Source: SAR86 cluster bacterium SAR86B (GTDB lineage Bacteria; Pseudomonadota; Gammaproteobacteria; Magnimaribacterales; D2472). Taken from it: 64,000 bases of DNA. Below, one piece after another: positions 56,148 through 64,000 of this stretch. The stretch is from positions 372,001 through 436,000 of the forward strand of contig CAJJCW010000001.1 in NCBI GenBank assembly GCA_905182885.1. The letters run 5' to 3'. Positions within the stretch are counted from its first letter, which is position 1. Each line of letters starts with the position of its first letter. The notes under the pieces were generated by a model that saw nothing but the letters and a program-made list of their open reading frames with translations, did no database searches and was not told where the DNA came from. Made by a program: the position numbers and the translations under genes.

Positions 56148-56648
56148 ATGTTTGGTGGAATTTCTTATATTGGTTGGTTTCATACTATTCTTGGCACAGC
56201 CGCTATCGTTATCGGGCTCTACCTCTTGATAAGAGATAGATTTATTTTCATGGATACCAAGCTTGCAAACTTTTATTTGTTTAGCACAGTAGTTACATCA
56301 GCATCATCATTTCTTTTATATCAGGCAACGGGCTCTTTCAATACAGCTCATTGGCTTTCTGTAATAACTATTCTGGCAGTACTATTCGCATTAGCCTTAC
56401 AGAGGTTTAATATTTTTGGTTTTTTAACAGTTTATTTTAAACAACTCGCTTTAACAGGCACCGTATTTTTTAGCATGCTTCCAACGACAGCAGAAGTTTT
56501 ACAAAGACTGCCTCCGAGCAATCCTATAGTTGATTCTATTGAAGATCCCTTGGTTCTAAAATTCTATATGTCGTATGTTGTTCTTTTTGGTGTCTTTGGA
56601 ATTTATCAGGTTATAAAAATATCTCGGGAGGATATAGATGGAGTTTAA
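56148..56648 (+). CDS. Multi-pass membrane protein of unknown function
   Basis: The 166-residue protein has four to five hydrophobic segments starting at residues 8, 40, 68, 95 and 140. No motif is recognisable with confidence; the layout is like DUF2306-type membrane proteins. GGGGGG lies eight bases before the ATG. Its end overlaps the aldehyde dehydrogenase gene by 11 bases, so they are likely co-transcribed. Confidence 0.6.
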   Translation: MFGGISYIGWFHTILGTAAIVIGLYLLIRDRFIFMDTKLANFYLFSTVVTSASSFLLYQATGSFNTAHWLSVITILAVLFALALQRFNIFGFLTVYFKQLALTGTVFFSMLPTTAEVLQRLPPSNPIVDSIEDPLVLKFYMSYVVLFGVFGIYQVIKISREDIDGV

Positions 56649-58011
56649 AAGTCACGAAGAGCTTGTTGGAGCCTCAACGAAAGCTGCTAAAAAATGGAGG
56701 TTAGTTCCTGCCCCTCAAAGAGGAGAGTTTATAAGACAATTTGGAAATGAACTAAGAAATCAGAAGACTGAGCTTGCAAAAGTCATTACCAAAGAGGCAA
56801 GAAAAATTGTTACTGAGGCCGAAGGAGAAGTTCAAGAAGCTATCGATATGTGCGATTTTGCTACTGGTTTAAGTAGGCAGCTATACGGCCTTACTATGCC
56901 AAGTGAAAGGCCAGATCATAGGCTTCAAGAATTATGGCAGCCCATCGGTATAGTTGGATGTATCACAGCCTTTAATTTTCCTATGGCAGTATTTGCATGG
57001 AATTTTTGCCTAGCATCAGTGTGTGGCAATAGCATTATATGGAAACCAAGTCCCCACTCAAATGGATGCGCAGATGCTATTAAAAAAGCTTGGGATGAAG
57101 TTGCCGGAGAACACAAAGATCTTCTTCTGGTATTAAAGGGTGGCAATGCAGAGGCTACAGCTCTTTGTGAAGATGCCAACATATCACTCATATCTGCAAC
57201 AGGCAGCACTCAAATGGGCAAAGAGCTCGCCCCAATAGTGTCAGCAAGGCTTGGCAGAACTTTATTAGAGTTGGGCGGCAACAATGCAGCAATTATTTGT
57301 CCTTCTGCTGATCTAGACCTAACAGTTAAAGGCATTACTTTTTCAGCCTGTGGAACAACTGGGCAAAGATGTACAAGTTTAAGAAGAGCATTTGTTCATG
57401 AAGATATTTATGAAGACTTCATGCAAAAACTCCATGCTTATTACTCTAGTCTCAAAATTGGGGACCCATCTGTTTCCTCAAACCAAATAGGACCGCTAAT
57501 TTCAGAAAGAAGTTATAACGACATGCAAGGAGTTCTAGAATCAATTAAAAATAAAGATGTAACCGTTCACGGAGGTCAAAGATTAGAAGTTGGAGACCCT
57601 GAAGAGTTTTATGTCATGCCAGCAATTGTTGAAGTTTCACAAATCGAAGACGAAATGTTAAATGAAACTTTCGCACCAATATTATATGTGAAGAAATTTA
57701 CAGATCTCACTAACGCAATTGAAATGCAGAATAATGTTAAGCAAGGTTTAAGCAGCTCGATTTTTACAAATGACATGAGAGAGTCTGAGTTATTTTTAAG
57801 CTCAGAAGGAAGTGATTGCGGAATAGCAAATGTAAATATTGGAACAAGTGGTGCAGAAATAGGCGGCGCTTTTGGCGGAGAGAAAGATACTGGTGGCGGA
57901 AGAGAATCTGGTTCAGATGCTTGGAAAGCTTATATGAGAAGAGTCACAGCAACAATTAATTACGGAAAGGATCTTCCTCTTGCTCAAGGGGTAGAATTTG
58001 ATGAAAGCTAA
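56638..58011 (+). CDS. Aldehyde dehydrogenase, ALDH7 / aminoadipate-semialdehyde type
   Basis: The 457-residue ALDH has VGCITAFNFPMAVFAWNFCL near residue 103, KPSPHSN, ISATGSTQMGKEL, TLLELGGNNAAI near 213, and the catalytic Cys in GTTGQRCTSLRR near 247; the C-terminal EIGGAFGGEKDTGGGRESG (as IGGAFGGEKDTGGGRE) is characteristic of ALDH7 (antiquitin, piperideine-6-carboxylate dehydrogenase). It would oxidise alpha-aminoadipate semialdehyde to aminoadipate. The overlapping saccharopine-dehydrogenase-like gene supports a lysine-degradation role. Shine-Dalgarno GGGAGG. Confidence 0.87.
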   Translation: MEFKSHEELVGASTKAAKKWRLVPAPQRGEFIRQFGNELRNQKTELAKVITKEARKIVTEAEGEVQEAIDMCDFATGLSRQLYGLTMPSERPDHRLQELWQPIGIVGCITAFNFPMAVFAWNFCLASVCGNSIIWKPSPHSNGCADAIKKAWDEVAGEHKDLLLVLKGGNAEATALCEDANISLISATGSTQMGKELAPIVSARLGRTLLELGGNNAAIICPSADLDLTVKGITFSACGTTGQRCTSLRRAFVHEDIYEDFMQKLHAYYSSLKIGDPSVSSNQIGPLISERSYNDMQGVLESIKNKDVTVHGGQRLEVGDPEEFYVMPAIVEVSQIEDEMLNETFAPILYVKKFTDLTNAIEMQNNVKQGLSSSIFTNDMRESELFLSSEGSDCGIANVNIGTSGAEIGGAFGGEKDTGGGRESGSDAWKAYMRRVTATINYGKDLPLAQGVEFDES

Positions 58012-59008
58012 AATTGCAATTATTGGAAAAGGAAATATCGGCTGGGCCATTAAAGAATTGCTCAAGGAAGATTATGAAATTAAACATGGAGATATAACGG
58101 AAGGACTTGATGCCAGAGACGTTGATCAGGTTAGGACTTTTTTAGAGGGAGCGGATGCTGTTATTTCTGCAGGCCCTTTTGCAATTAATAAAAATATTGG
58201 AACTGTTGCTGCCGAAATGGGCATAGGATATTTTGATTTAACTGAAGATGTTGATACAACAGAATTTATAAGAACCATCGATACTGCAAGCGTTATGATG
58301 CCTCAATGTGGGCTTGCCCCTGGAGCAATCAATATTTGTGCAGCCAGCATGATGAATCAATTTGATAAAGTGAATGAAGTTATGATGAGAGTAGGCGCTC
58401 TACCAAGATTTACAAATAACGAAATGAGCTATTACCTAAGCTGGTCTACTAACGGGCTCATAAACGAGTATTGCAATGAAGCTGATGCTATTTATGAGGG
58501 CAAAGCTATTAAAGTTATGCCATTAGAGGGAGCTGAAAAATTAACAATAGACGGCGAGTCTTATGAGGCATTTAATACTAGCGGAGGTTGTGCAACTATG
58601 TGCGAGACCTATGAAAATAAGGTAGATAACTTATCCTATAAGACTATCAGATACCCCGGCCATTTAAATCATATGAAATTTCTATTTAACGACCTCCATC
58701 TTAAAAAGAACAAAGATATTTTAGAAAAGCTTTTTGATAAAGAAGTCCCAAGAACAACAAATGATGTAATTGTCTTTTTTGTAAAGGTAATCGGTGAGAT
58801 AGATGGAATACTCCAAGAAAAAACTTATTTAAAGAAAATATATGGAGATGATAAATTTAGCGCAATCCAATTAACTACAGCATCTGGTGTTTGCAGTGTT
58901 TTGGATATGTATATAAATGGGAAAATATCTTCCGAAGGATTTATCAAACAAGAATCAATATCTTGGAATGATTTCGTAGACAATAAGTTCGGAGAGGTTT
59001 ATACCTAA
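58001..59008 (+). CDS. Saccharopine dehydrogenase-like / lysine 6-dehydrogenase-type oxidoreductase
   Basis: The 335-residue protein has an N-terminal Rossmann motif IAIIGKGNIGWAIKELL at residues 4-20, then SAGPFAINKNIGTVAAEMGI near 53 (as ISAGPFAINKNIGT), DLTEDVDTT, MPQCGLAPGAINI near 96, and KTIRYPGHLNHMKFL near 205, the pattern of the saccharopine dehydrogenase/lysine 6-dehydrogenase family. It would form aminoadipate semialdehyde from lysine or saccharopine, the substrate of the ALDH it overlaps by 11 bases. ATG 58001 is preferred to the adjacent TTG. Confidence 0.83.
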   Translation: MKAKIAIIGKGNIGWAIKELLKEDYEIKHGDITEGLDARDVDQVRTFLEGADAVISAGPFAINKNIGTVAAEMGIGYFDLTEDVDTTEFIRTIDTASVMMPQCGLAPGAINICAASMMNQFDKVNEVMMRVGALPRFTNNEMSYYLSWSTNGLINEYCNEADAIYEGKAIKVMPLEGAEKLTIDGESYEAFNTSGGCATMCETYENKVDNLSYKTIRYPGHLNHMKFLFNDLHLKKNKDILEKLFDKEVPRTTNDVIVFFVKVIGEIDGILQEKTYLKKIYGDDKFSAIQLTTASGVCSVLDMYINGKISSEGFIKQESISWNDFVDNKFGEVYT

Positions 59009-59203
59009 TTAATCCTCGTATATAAAAATCTTATCAATAGGAAGTTCAAAGCAGTGGGTTAGCTTTATTGCCAAGGTAAGAGAGGGATCAAATTTCCCAT
59101 TCTCAATAGAGTTAACTGTCTGTCTACTTACAGATAAAATATCAGCAAGAGCACTCTGACTTATGCCTTTACTAGTGCGAAGCTCTTTTAATATATTTTT
59201 CAT
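59009..59203 (-). CDS. XRE-family small transcriptional regulator (second copy of module)
   Basis: The 64-residue protein is one Cro/CI helix-turn-helix: LRTSKGISQSALADILSVSR then QTVNSIENGKFDPSLTLAIK, ending ELPIDKIFIYED. It is the YozG-like type and a paralogue of the regulator at 41305-41520. It follows a membrane-protein gene by 8 bases. Its likely operator is the palindrome at 59711-59732 in front of that gene, indicating negative autoregulation. Confidence 0.9.
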   Translation of the reverse strand: MKNILKELRTSKGISQSALADILSVSRQTVNSIENGKFDPSLTLAIKLTHCFELPIDKIFIYED

Positions 59204-59211
59204 ATTACCGG

Positions 59212-59661
59212 CTATTTTATATGTAATTTATAAAACCTATAACCATTGATGCAAGCACCAATAGCAAATCCTAAGAAAAGATCCACAAAACCAATTTTGT
59301 AACTTATGAGAGGTGACACTGCAGCCATGGGTATGCCTATTAAAATGAACCCTAAAGCACCTCCAATCATCGACATTTCATTATATTTTTGAAACAATAT
59401 ATCTTGATTTTTTAGTACCTGTATATAGGTGTACACCGCAGTATAAATAAGAACAATTTCAGCAATAGCAAACCAAATGTAATTTTGTTCGGTCATGCTG
59501 CCAAAAGTCTCAATGTTATCAGCTGAAAGCGAAACGCTAAACCAGCCTGCAATTCCTCCAGCTAGACCAGATGTTACTAAGCATGTAATCCAATTTCTTT
59601 TGTCAGCTCCTTTTAAAGATTTAATATCTATCCAAAATCCGTAACCAGTAATTTTTGCCAT
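59212..59661 (-). CDS. Membrane protein partnered with XRE regulator
   Basis: The 149-residue protein has four hydrophobic segments (about residues 22-38, 50-70, 92-110, 117-135) with GLAGGIAGWFSVSLS and a central QVLKNQDILFQKYNEMS loop. Function unknown; in similar modules a membrane protein of this size is controlled by the small XRE repressor. I chose ATG 59661; in-frame ATGs at 59676 and 59691 are alternatives. GAGGAAT lies about ten bases before the chosen start. Confidence 0.65.
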   Translation of the reverse strand: MAKITGYGFWIDIKSLKGADKRNWITCLVTSGLAGGIAGWFSVSLSADNIETFGSMTEQNYIWFAIAEIVLIYTAVYTYIQVLKNQDILFQKYNEMSMIGGALGFILIGIPMAAVSPLISYKIGFVDLFLGFAIGACINGYRFYKLHIK

Positions 59662-59710
59662 CTTAATATTCCTCATGTAAGTTGGTACCAATATAGTCCC
59701 AAACTTTTTT

Positions 59711-59732
59711 TATGTCAAGTAAACTTGACATA
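59711..59732. promoter_or_regulatory. 22-bp operator palindrome of the XRE/membrane-protein module
   Basis: TATGTCAAGT (59711-59720), a 2-base AA centre and ACTTGACATA (59723-59732) form a perfect dyad. TTGACA, a good -35, lies inside the right half on the plus strand, and its mirror on the minus strand, so repressor binding would block the promoter. Similar GTCAAGT-ACTTGAC dyads precede small XRE regulators of this type in other microbes (from memory). It lies 50 bases before the membrane-protein start. Confidence 0.75.
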
Positions 59733-59786
59733 ACTAAATAGAAATTCAATAGTGAAATCCATTAAAAAAAGTGCAATACTTACATC

Positions 59787-60278
59787 ATGAAAACAAAACA
59801 ATTATTCTCAGCCTTATTTTTATTAATTCTTTTCTCTGGATGTGCGCTTATTACCGATGAGTATCAAGCAAATCAAAGAAAAGTTATAGCATATCTTCTT
59901 GAGGATCTTCCATTACCAGATGATGCTCAGATTATAAAAGCCCCAACTGTTCTTCTCGGAACAGGCGCTTCAATATCTGGAAGAATTATTATGACTTCTA
60001 GTTATAGTCCTGCTGAAAACTTAATATTTTATGGAACAGAAACACTTTCTACTGGCTGGCAGTTAATCTCATCTAAAGTTGGGGAAGAGGTCACCTTGGT
60101 ATATTCAAAAGCAGGAAGATTCGTGACTATCTATATTTCTCCTAAAAGCACTGTAGGTGGCTTTATGACCGGTGATTATGGCAGTGATATAGATATTTCA
60201 GTTGTTCATCCTGATTCAATAGGCATTCAAAACCCTTACGAGAATCTTGACTACGAATCTTTACCAGAAGCTCCTTAA
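59787..60278 (+). CDS. Lipoprotein of unknown function
   Basis: The 163-residue protein has a signal peptide and lipobox LFSGC (Cys19), then DLPLPDDAQI and VLLGTGASISGRI, ending in an acidic tail. The mature domain is beta-rich with IMTSSYSPAENLIFYGTET. No family recognised. It diverges from the XRE module. Confidence 0.6.
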   Translation: MKTKQLFSALFLLILFSGCALITDEYQANQRKVIAYLLEDLPLPDDAQIIKAPTVLLGTGASISGRIIMTSSYSPAENLIFYGTETLSTGWQLISSKVGEEVTLVYSKAGRFVTIYISPKSTVGGFMTGDYGSDIDISVVHPDSIGIQNPYENLDYESLPEAP

Positions 60279-60301
60279 TATAAGACTTCTCTCATAAATA
60301 G

Positions 60302-60988
60302 ATGAGCCCGTTAATCTTATTAAGCCCATCGCATATTATTGTCTGCATTATTTGCCTTGCAGCTATCATTTTTATACCAAAGTATTTTAAGAATTCCTCG
60401 AAAGCCACTCACAACAATTTGGCCTATGTAATTATCTGCATAATATTGATAAATCAAAGCATGGATCTTTATAGAGAAGGTTATATGGATGTCTGGAAAC
60501 TTGGACTTCCTCTTCACTTGTGTGATTTTACTTCTTTCGCTTCACTAATATATCTCTTAACAAAGAAAAGGGATTTTTTTCTATTTGCATTCTTTTTTGG
60601 GATAAGTGGAGCAGGGATAGCAATTCTTACGCCAGATACAGTATATGGCTTTCCCTATGTAGGATATATTCAAAGCCAAGCTGGCCATACAGCCATATTG
60701 ATGGGAGTTTCTTACGGAATAATTATAGACAACCAAAGGCCTTACTTTAGAGATGCTGCTAGAATGCTTGGATTTGCAACGATTATATTAGGCTTTATGT
60801 ATGTAGCTAATTATCTTCTTGGGCCTCCAGCAAATTACTGGTTCTTAGTTGAAAAACCTATTGGCGACAATATCACCTCATTTATGAGGTCCGAGCCTTT
60901 TCATATAATAGATTTATATGGTTTAGCGATTATCCTAGTCTATTTAATGTATTTACCTTACTATCTAAAAGATAGATCAAGGCAATAA
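60302..60988 (+). CDS. TIGR02206/YwaF family membrane protein
   Basis: The 228-residue integral membrane protein has six to seven hydrophobic segments. The family-type block WKLGLPLHLCDFTSFASLIY near residue 62, TPDTVYGFPYVGYIQSQAGH near 113 (as YGFPYVGYIQSQAGH) and late PANYWFLVEKP match the TIGR02206/YwaF pattern. Function unknown. It begins 23 bases after the lipoprotein gene and ends 2 bases before the acyltransferase gene, a likely operon. Confidence 0.8.
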   Translation: MSPLILLSPSHIIVCIICLAAIIFIPKYFKNSSKATHNNLAYVIICIILINQSMDLYREGYMDVWKLGLPLHLCDFTSFASLIYLLTKKRDFFLFAFFFGISGAGIAILTPDTVYGFPYVGYIQSQAGHTAILMGVSYGIIIDNQRPYFRDAARMLGFATIILGFMYVANYLLGPPANYWFLVEKPIGDNITSFMRSEPFHIIDLYGLAIILVYLMYLPYYLKDRSRQ

Positions 60989-60990
60989 TT

Positions 60991-61614
60991 ATGAGCAAGA
61001 GAATTAGTAAAACAGCATCCAGAACTCAAATACCTTTTAAATATAGGGCTAATAGGCCTAAGATTGTTCAATGGTTAGCCAGAGGCCTGCTTAGAGCATT
61101 TAGATGGAAAGTTGAGGGTTTAATACCTCCAGTTCAGGGTAACGAGAACTTAATAGTAATAGCAGGACCCCATACTTCTAATTGGGATGGTGTTTTTGCG
61201 TTTGCTGCCATAATAGGTATAGATGCAAAAATTTCATTTTTTGGAAAATATACTCTCTTTACAACTCCTATTTTAGGGAGATTTTTGAAGTACATGGGAG
61301 GCATTCCAGTTGACAGGAGTAAGCCGGGATTAGGCCTTACAGAAATTGCTATAAAAAATATGTCAAAACTTAATGGTTCTTTGATTGCTATGTCGCCAGA
61401 GGGAACAAGAGCTAAGACTGAGAAATTTAAAACAGGATTCCTTCGGATAGCAGAGGCTGTAGAAGGAAAGATATTTCTTGCATCTTTTGACTTTGGCAAT
61501 AAAAGAATTCTTCTTGATAAATTCTTTAATCCATCTGGAGACAATGATTTAGATTTAGCTTTTGCAAAAGAATACTTCACCCAATTCCAAGCAAAGCGCC
61601 CAGAAAACTATTAG
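60991..61614 (+). CDS. PlsC-type acyltransferase
   Basis: The 207-residue protein has the HX4D motif as GPHTSNWDGVFAF near residue 55, GGIPVDRSKPG near 104, and SPEGTRAKTEKFKTGFLRIA near 132, with FPEGTR replaced by SPEGTR. That set indicates a lysophospholipid acyltransferase; the acceptor is unknown. It is distinct from the plsC gene at 4351-5055. It overlaps the stop of the convergent DUF885 gene. Confidence 0.88.
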   Translation: MSKRISKTASRTQIPFKYRANRPKIVQWLARGLLRAFRWKVEGLIPPVQGNENLIVIAGPHTSNWDGVFAFAAIIGIDAKISFFGKYTLFTTPILGRFLKYMGGIPVDRSKPGLGLTEIAIKNMSKLNGSLIAMSPEGTRAKTEKFKTGFLRIAEAVEGKIFLASFDFGNKRILLDKFFNPSGDNDLDLAFAKEYFTQFQAKRPENY

Positions 61615-63450
61615 TTAGTTTCTAGACCCTTAGCAATCATCTCATCCACCATTTTTTCTACTATGAATAGTGGAGGATTTCCGTTATCTAAAACAGCAGA
61701 ATGAAAATCTTTAATATTAAATCTATCACCAAGAGCGTCCATTGCTTTTTCTCTTAATTCTAGAATTTTGATCATGCCAACTTTGTAGCTCAGGGCTTGT
61801 CCTGGCCAAACGATATATCTTTCAATTTCAACACGACATTCAGTATCTGACATACCAGTTTTTGCTTTCATGTAGTCGATAGCCTCTTCCCTTGTCCATT
61901 TTTTATAATGTAGGCCGGTATCTACAACCAACCTAACAGCTCTAAATATTTCACTTTGTAAAATTCCAAGTTCATCGTAAGGGTCTGGAGCTAGACCAGC
62001 TTCAAGCGCTAATTGCTCAGAATAAAGAGCCCAACCCTCAGAAAAGGCAGAAGTCTGATAGCCAAATCTTCTATATAAAGTTAACTCTTCATTTTCTAGT
62101 GAATGCGCAATCTGATGATGGTGTCCCGGCGTTGCCTCGTGATATGCAAGAGTTTTCATGCTGTATTTTGGTGTTTGCTTTATGTCATATAGATTTACAT
62201 AAAAAGCACCAGGCCTACTTCCATCAAGTGCCGGGGCCTGATACCAACCACCAGGAGATGTTTTCTCTGAATATTCTGGAGCAGCTATAACAGTTACAGG
62301 AGCCTTGGGCATGGTATGGAAATATCCTTTAATACCTTCAGTAGCCTCAGTAACCATATCCATATAATCTTGAACTACTATCTCTTTTCTATCAGCAGTA
62401 TCTTCATAGAGCAGTGAAGGGTCTTCGTTTAACTCATTCATAAGAGTACCTGGAGTTTTATTTGCATCGTAACCAAGAGAAACAAGAATCTCTTTCATCC
62501 TTGATGAAATTCTTGCTACTTCACTTAAGCCAATATTATGAATTTTCTCTGGGCTATAGTTTGTTGTTGTATAGGATCGTATTTGTAATTTATAGAATTC
62601 ATCTCCATTTGGCTGGGACCAAATTCCGTGATGAGGGTTAGCACTGTCTCTTGTTGAGACCATAAAATCCCTGAGCAAAACAAAACCAGGCGTAACACTT
62701 TTTTCTATAGATGATTTTAGATCAGAACCAAGGGATGCAAGCTCATCATCTGTGATATTTAATAGCGCAGCTTTTTTAATAAATTGAGTATAAAGAGGGT
62801 GCTCCTCAAAAGAATAATTTATTAATTCATTGAGTTGTTTAATTAAATGAGCATACACAAACTCCGGCGCATAGATTCCTTCTGCAGCTTGTTTTTCTAG
62901 CCAATCTAGCTGTCCTGAATAAACATCCAATTACAAGGTCAGTTCTTTTTATGAAATCTTTAGCTTCTGAATAATCCCTAACAGGGTGCATATCACTCAT
63001 AAAACTAATAATGCTATGGTGCGCACCTCGAACCTGGTTTAATGGATAATCATGATATGGAAATTCTTCTAATTGCCTTAGATTATTTTCAGTATCAAAA
63101 ATAGCTATACTTTTAGTAATCTTTTGATTATCAGATAAAGAGCTATCTTTATATTTGTTTAATATCTTAAGAGTTTTCTTTGCATCTTTAATATCAGCCT
63201 GATTATCCTCAGGGTTTGGTATTGAGAGCTTAGAATTATGCTTTGTAAACCAGTTGAATTGATCAAATATTCCTAAATACGTCATAGTTTCAGGAGAGTC
63301 GGCGAGGCCTGTCAAAAGCTCTTTATTTAAGAAATGATCAATGGAGACGGGTTTCATGAAGAAAAGATTTACCAAATACAGAGAGCTCAGGCTAAGCCCA
63401 AAAATAAAAACCAATCCAATCGCTTTAAATCCTCTTTTAATCATCATCAA
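61611..63450 (-). CDS. DUF885 family metallopeptidase with one frame break
   Basis: The N-terminal part (63450 to about 62935) has a membrane anchor (GLVFIFGLSLSSLYLVNLFF) and runs into DFIKRTDLVI; the family sequence resumes one base further on with DVYSGQLDWLEKQAAEGIY. The C-terminal part carries the HEATPGHHHQIAH zinc motif and ALYSEQLALEAG. An extra G in ATTGGATG (62929-62936) explains the break; 1840 bases equal 613 codons plus one. Members are exported peptidases or hydrolases. A 45-bp element precedes the start. Confidence 0.85.
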
Positions 63451-63467
63451 TCTCCTAGTAGATATAA

Positions 63468-63512
63468 GTAACGTGAAGGTATCATTAACAACAAGAGAAG
63501 TAAACGTTACAT
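63468..63512. promoter_or_regulatory. 45-bp conserved element, copy 2 (divergent promoter)
   Basis: It matches copy 1 (41973-42017) at 36 of 45 positions without gaps: GTAACG, AAGGTATCAT, GAAGTAAA and GTTACAT are identical. Here the end arms are a 7-base dyad (GTAACGT/ACGTTAC). It lies 18 bases from the DUF885 start on one side and 73 from the crotonase start on the other, with the same orientation relative to the two divergent genes as copy 1. Confidence 0.7.
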
Positions 63513-63584
63513 AAATAATTTATAAACATTATTACATGTTTTTTTTGATAAACTCTATTACGTAAAAATTATATACAGGAAAAA

Positions 63585-64000
63585 ATGACTGATAAGTTAG
63601 CAACCTTGTCTCATGAAGGAGACGTTTCAATAATTACCTTAGATGATGGCAAGGCTAATGTATTTTCAGAAGAGATGACCCAAGCTTTTAATGATTGTTT
63701 GGATAAGGTTCCAACAGAGACCGGCTCTTTAATAATAACTGGAAGACCTGGAATGTTCTCGGCTGGTTTTGATTTAAAGGTCATAGCTTCAGGAGATGTT
63801 CCTAAAATTAAAACAATGTCTGTGAGCGGCTTTAAGCTTTTATCAAGAATATTTTCTTTTCCAAGGCCAATAGTTGCTGCTTGCTCAGGACACGGCATAG
63901 CCCTTGGAACTTTTTTATTATGCTGTTGTGATTTTAGAATTGGAGTTAAGGGTGAGTTTCTACTAGGAGCAAATGAGATGAGAACTAACATGGTAATACC
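63585..64000 (+). CDS. Enoyl-CoA hydratase/isomerase (crotonase) family, 3' truncated by window edge
   Basis: The 138 visible residues open LATLSHEGDVSIITLDDGKA, with the CoA-binding GMFSAGFDLKVIA near residue 55 and the oxyanion-hole block VAACSGHGIALGTFLL near 95, all crotonase signatures. CAGGA lies four bases before the ATG at 63585. The gene continues past the window. It diverges from the DUF885 gene with the 45-bp element between. Confidence 0.9.
   Translation, partial: MTDKLATLSHEGDVSIITLDDGKANVFSEEMTQAFNDCLDKVPTETGSLIITGRPGMFSAGFDLKVIASGDVPKIKTMSVSGFKLLSRIFSFPRPIVAACSGHGIALGTFLLCCCDFRIGVKGEFLLGANEMRTNMVI

Noticed and set aside
62839-63450. Independent short gene for the N-terminal part of the DUF885 protein
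   Set aside because: Its out-of-frame tail is unrelated to the family and the family sequence continues one base later, so it is one frame-broken gene.
63611-63991. Open frame antisense to the crotonase gene
   Set aside because: The plus strand encodes clear crotonase motifs over the same bases.

Overview
The window is a low-GC gammaproteobacterial chromosome segment centred on the replication-origin neighbourhood. The order gyrB-recF-dnaN-dnaA / rpmH-rnpA-yidC-mnmE-mnmG-rsmG-parA-parB-atpIBEFHAGDC-glmU-glmS is the classic Gammaproteobacteria/Pseudomonas arrangement. The AT-rich composition, very tight gene packing, many small secreted or lipid-anchored proteins, and a catabolic set (acyl-CoA dehydrogenase, CoA-transferase, flavin monooxygenase, crotonase, aldehyde dehydrogenases) suggest an uncultivated marine lineage such as SAR86. 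That assignment is inference. No rRNA, tRNA, CRISPR array or complete insertion sequence was seen.

Layout. 0-5 kb: end of trkA, trkH, a lipid A acyltransferase, a homodimeric (alpha2-type) glycyl-tRNA synthetase where relatives carry glyQ-glyS, and plsC. 5-10.5 kb: the leftward operon dnaA-dnaN-recF-gyrB, with a ParB site (parS) embedded in the last codons of recF. 10.5-18.2 kb: rightward ribosome, RNase P, membrane-insertase, tRNA-modification and partition genes, with two intergenic stretches carrying DnaA-box-like sequences. 18.2-28.3 kb: the whole ATP synthase operon, then glmU and glmS. 28.3-29.5 kb: a patch of small genes next to the 3' end of glmS (the Tn7 attachment position in other bacteria), with diverged repeats of the glmS terminus and a metallopeptidase of different codon usage. 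30-34 kb: a DEAD-box helicase with a near-identical repeat tail, and a penicillin-acylase-type hydrolase. 34-42 kb: DUF2141 protein, a coupled homoserine dehydrogenase/aldehyde dehydrogenase pair with a large operator-like inverted repeat, two paralogous lipoproteins, and Lrp-type and XRE-type regulators. 42-64 kb: accessory metabolism (dipeptidase, VOC protein, methyltransferases, nitroreductase, CoA-transferase, MBL hydrolase, acyl-CoA dehydrogenase, PIF1-like helicase, flavin monooxygenase, serine hydrolase, a probable lysine-degradation pair, a DUF885 peptidase, the start of a crotonase).

Three otherwise intact genes (atpD, glmS with three breaks, the DUF885 gene) carry single-base frame breaks. 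Two of these genes are normally essential, so assembly or read error is the first explanation. The most unusual signals are: a block (mnmG to parA/parB, about 14.2-18 kb) whose G/C and A/T strand bias is reversed relative to both neighbours; the cassette-like repeats behind glmS; a 45-bp element shared by two distant divergent promoters (42.0 and 63.5 kb); a 50-bp nested inverted repeat before the homoserine dehydrogenase gene; and two copies of a membrane-protein plus XRE-regulator module, one with a perfect operator palindrome.
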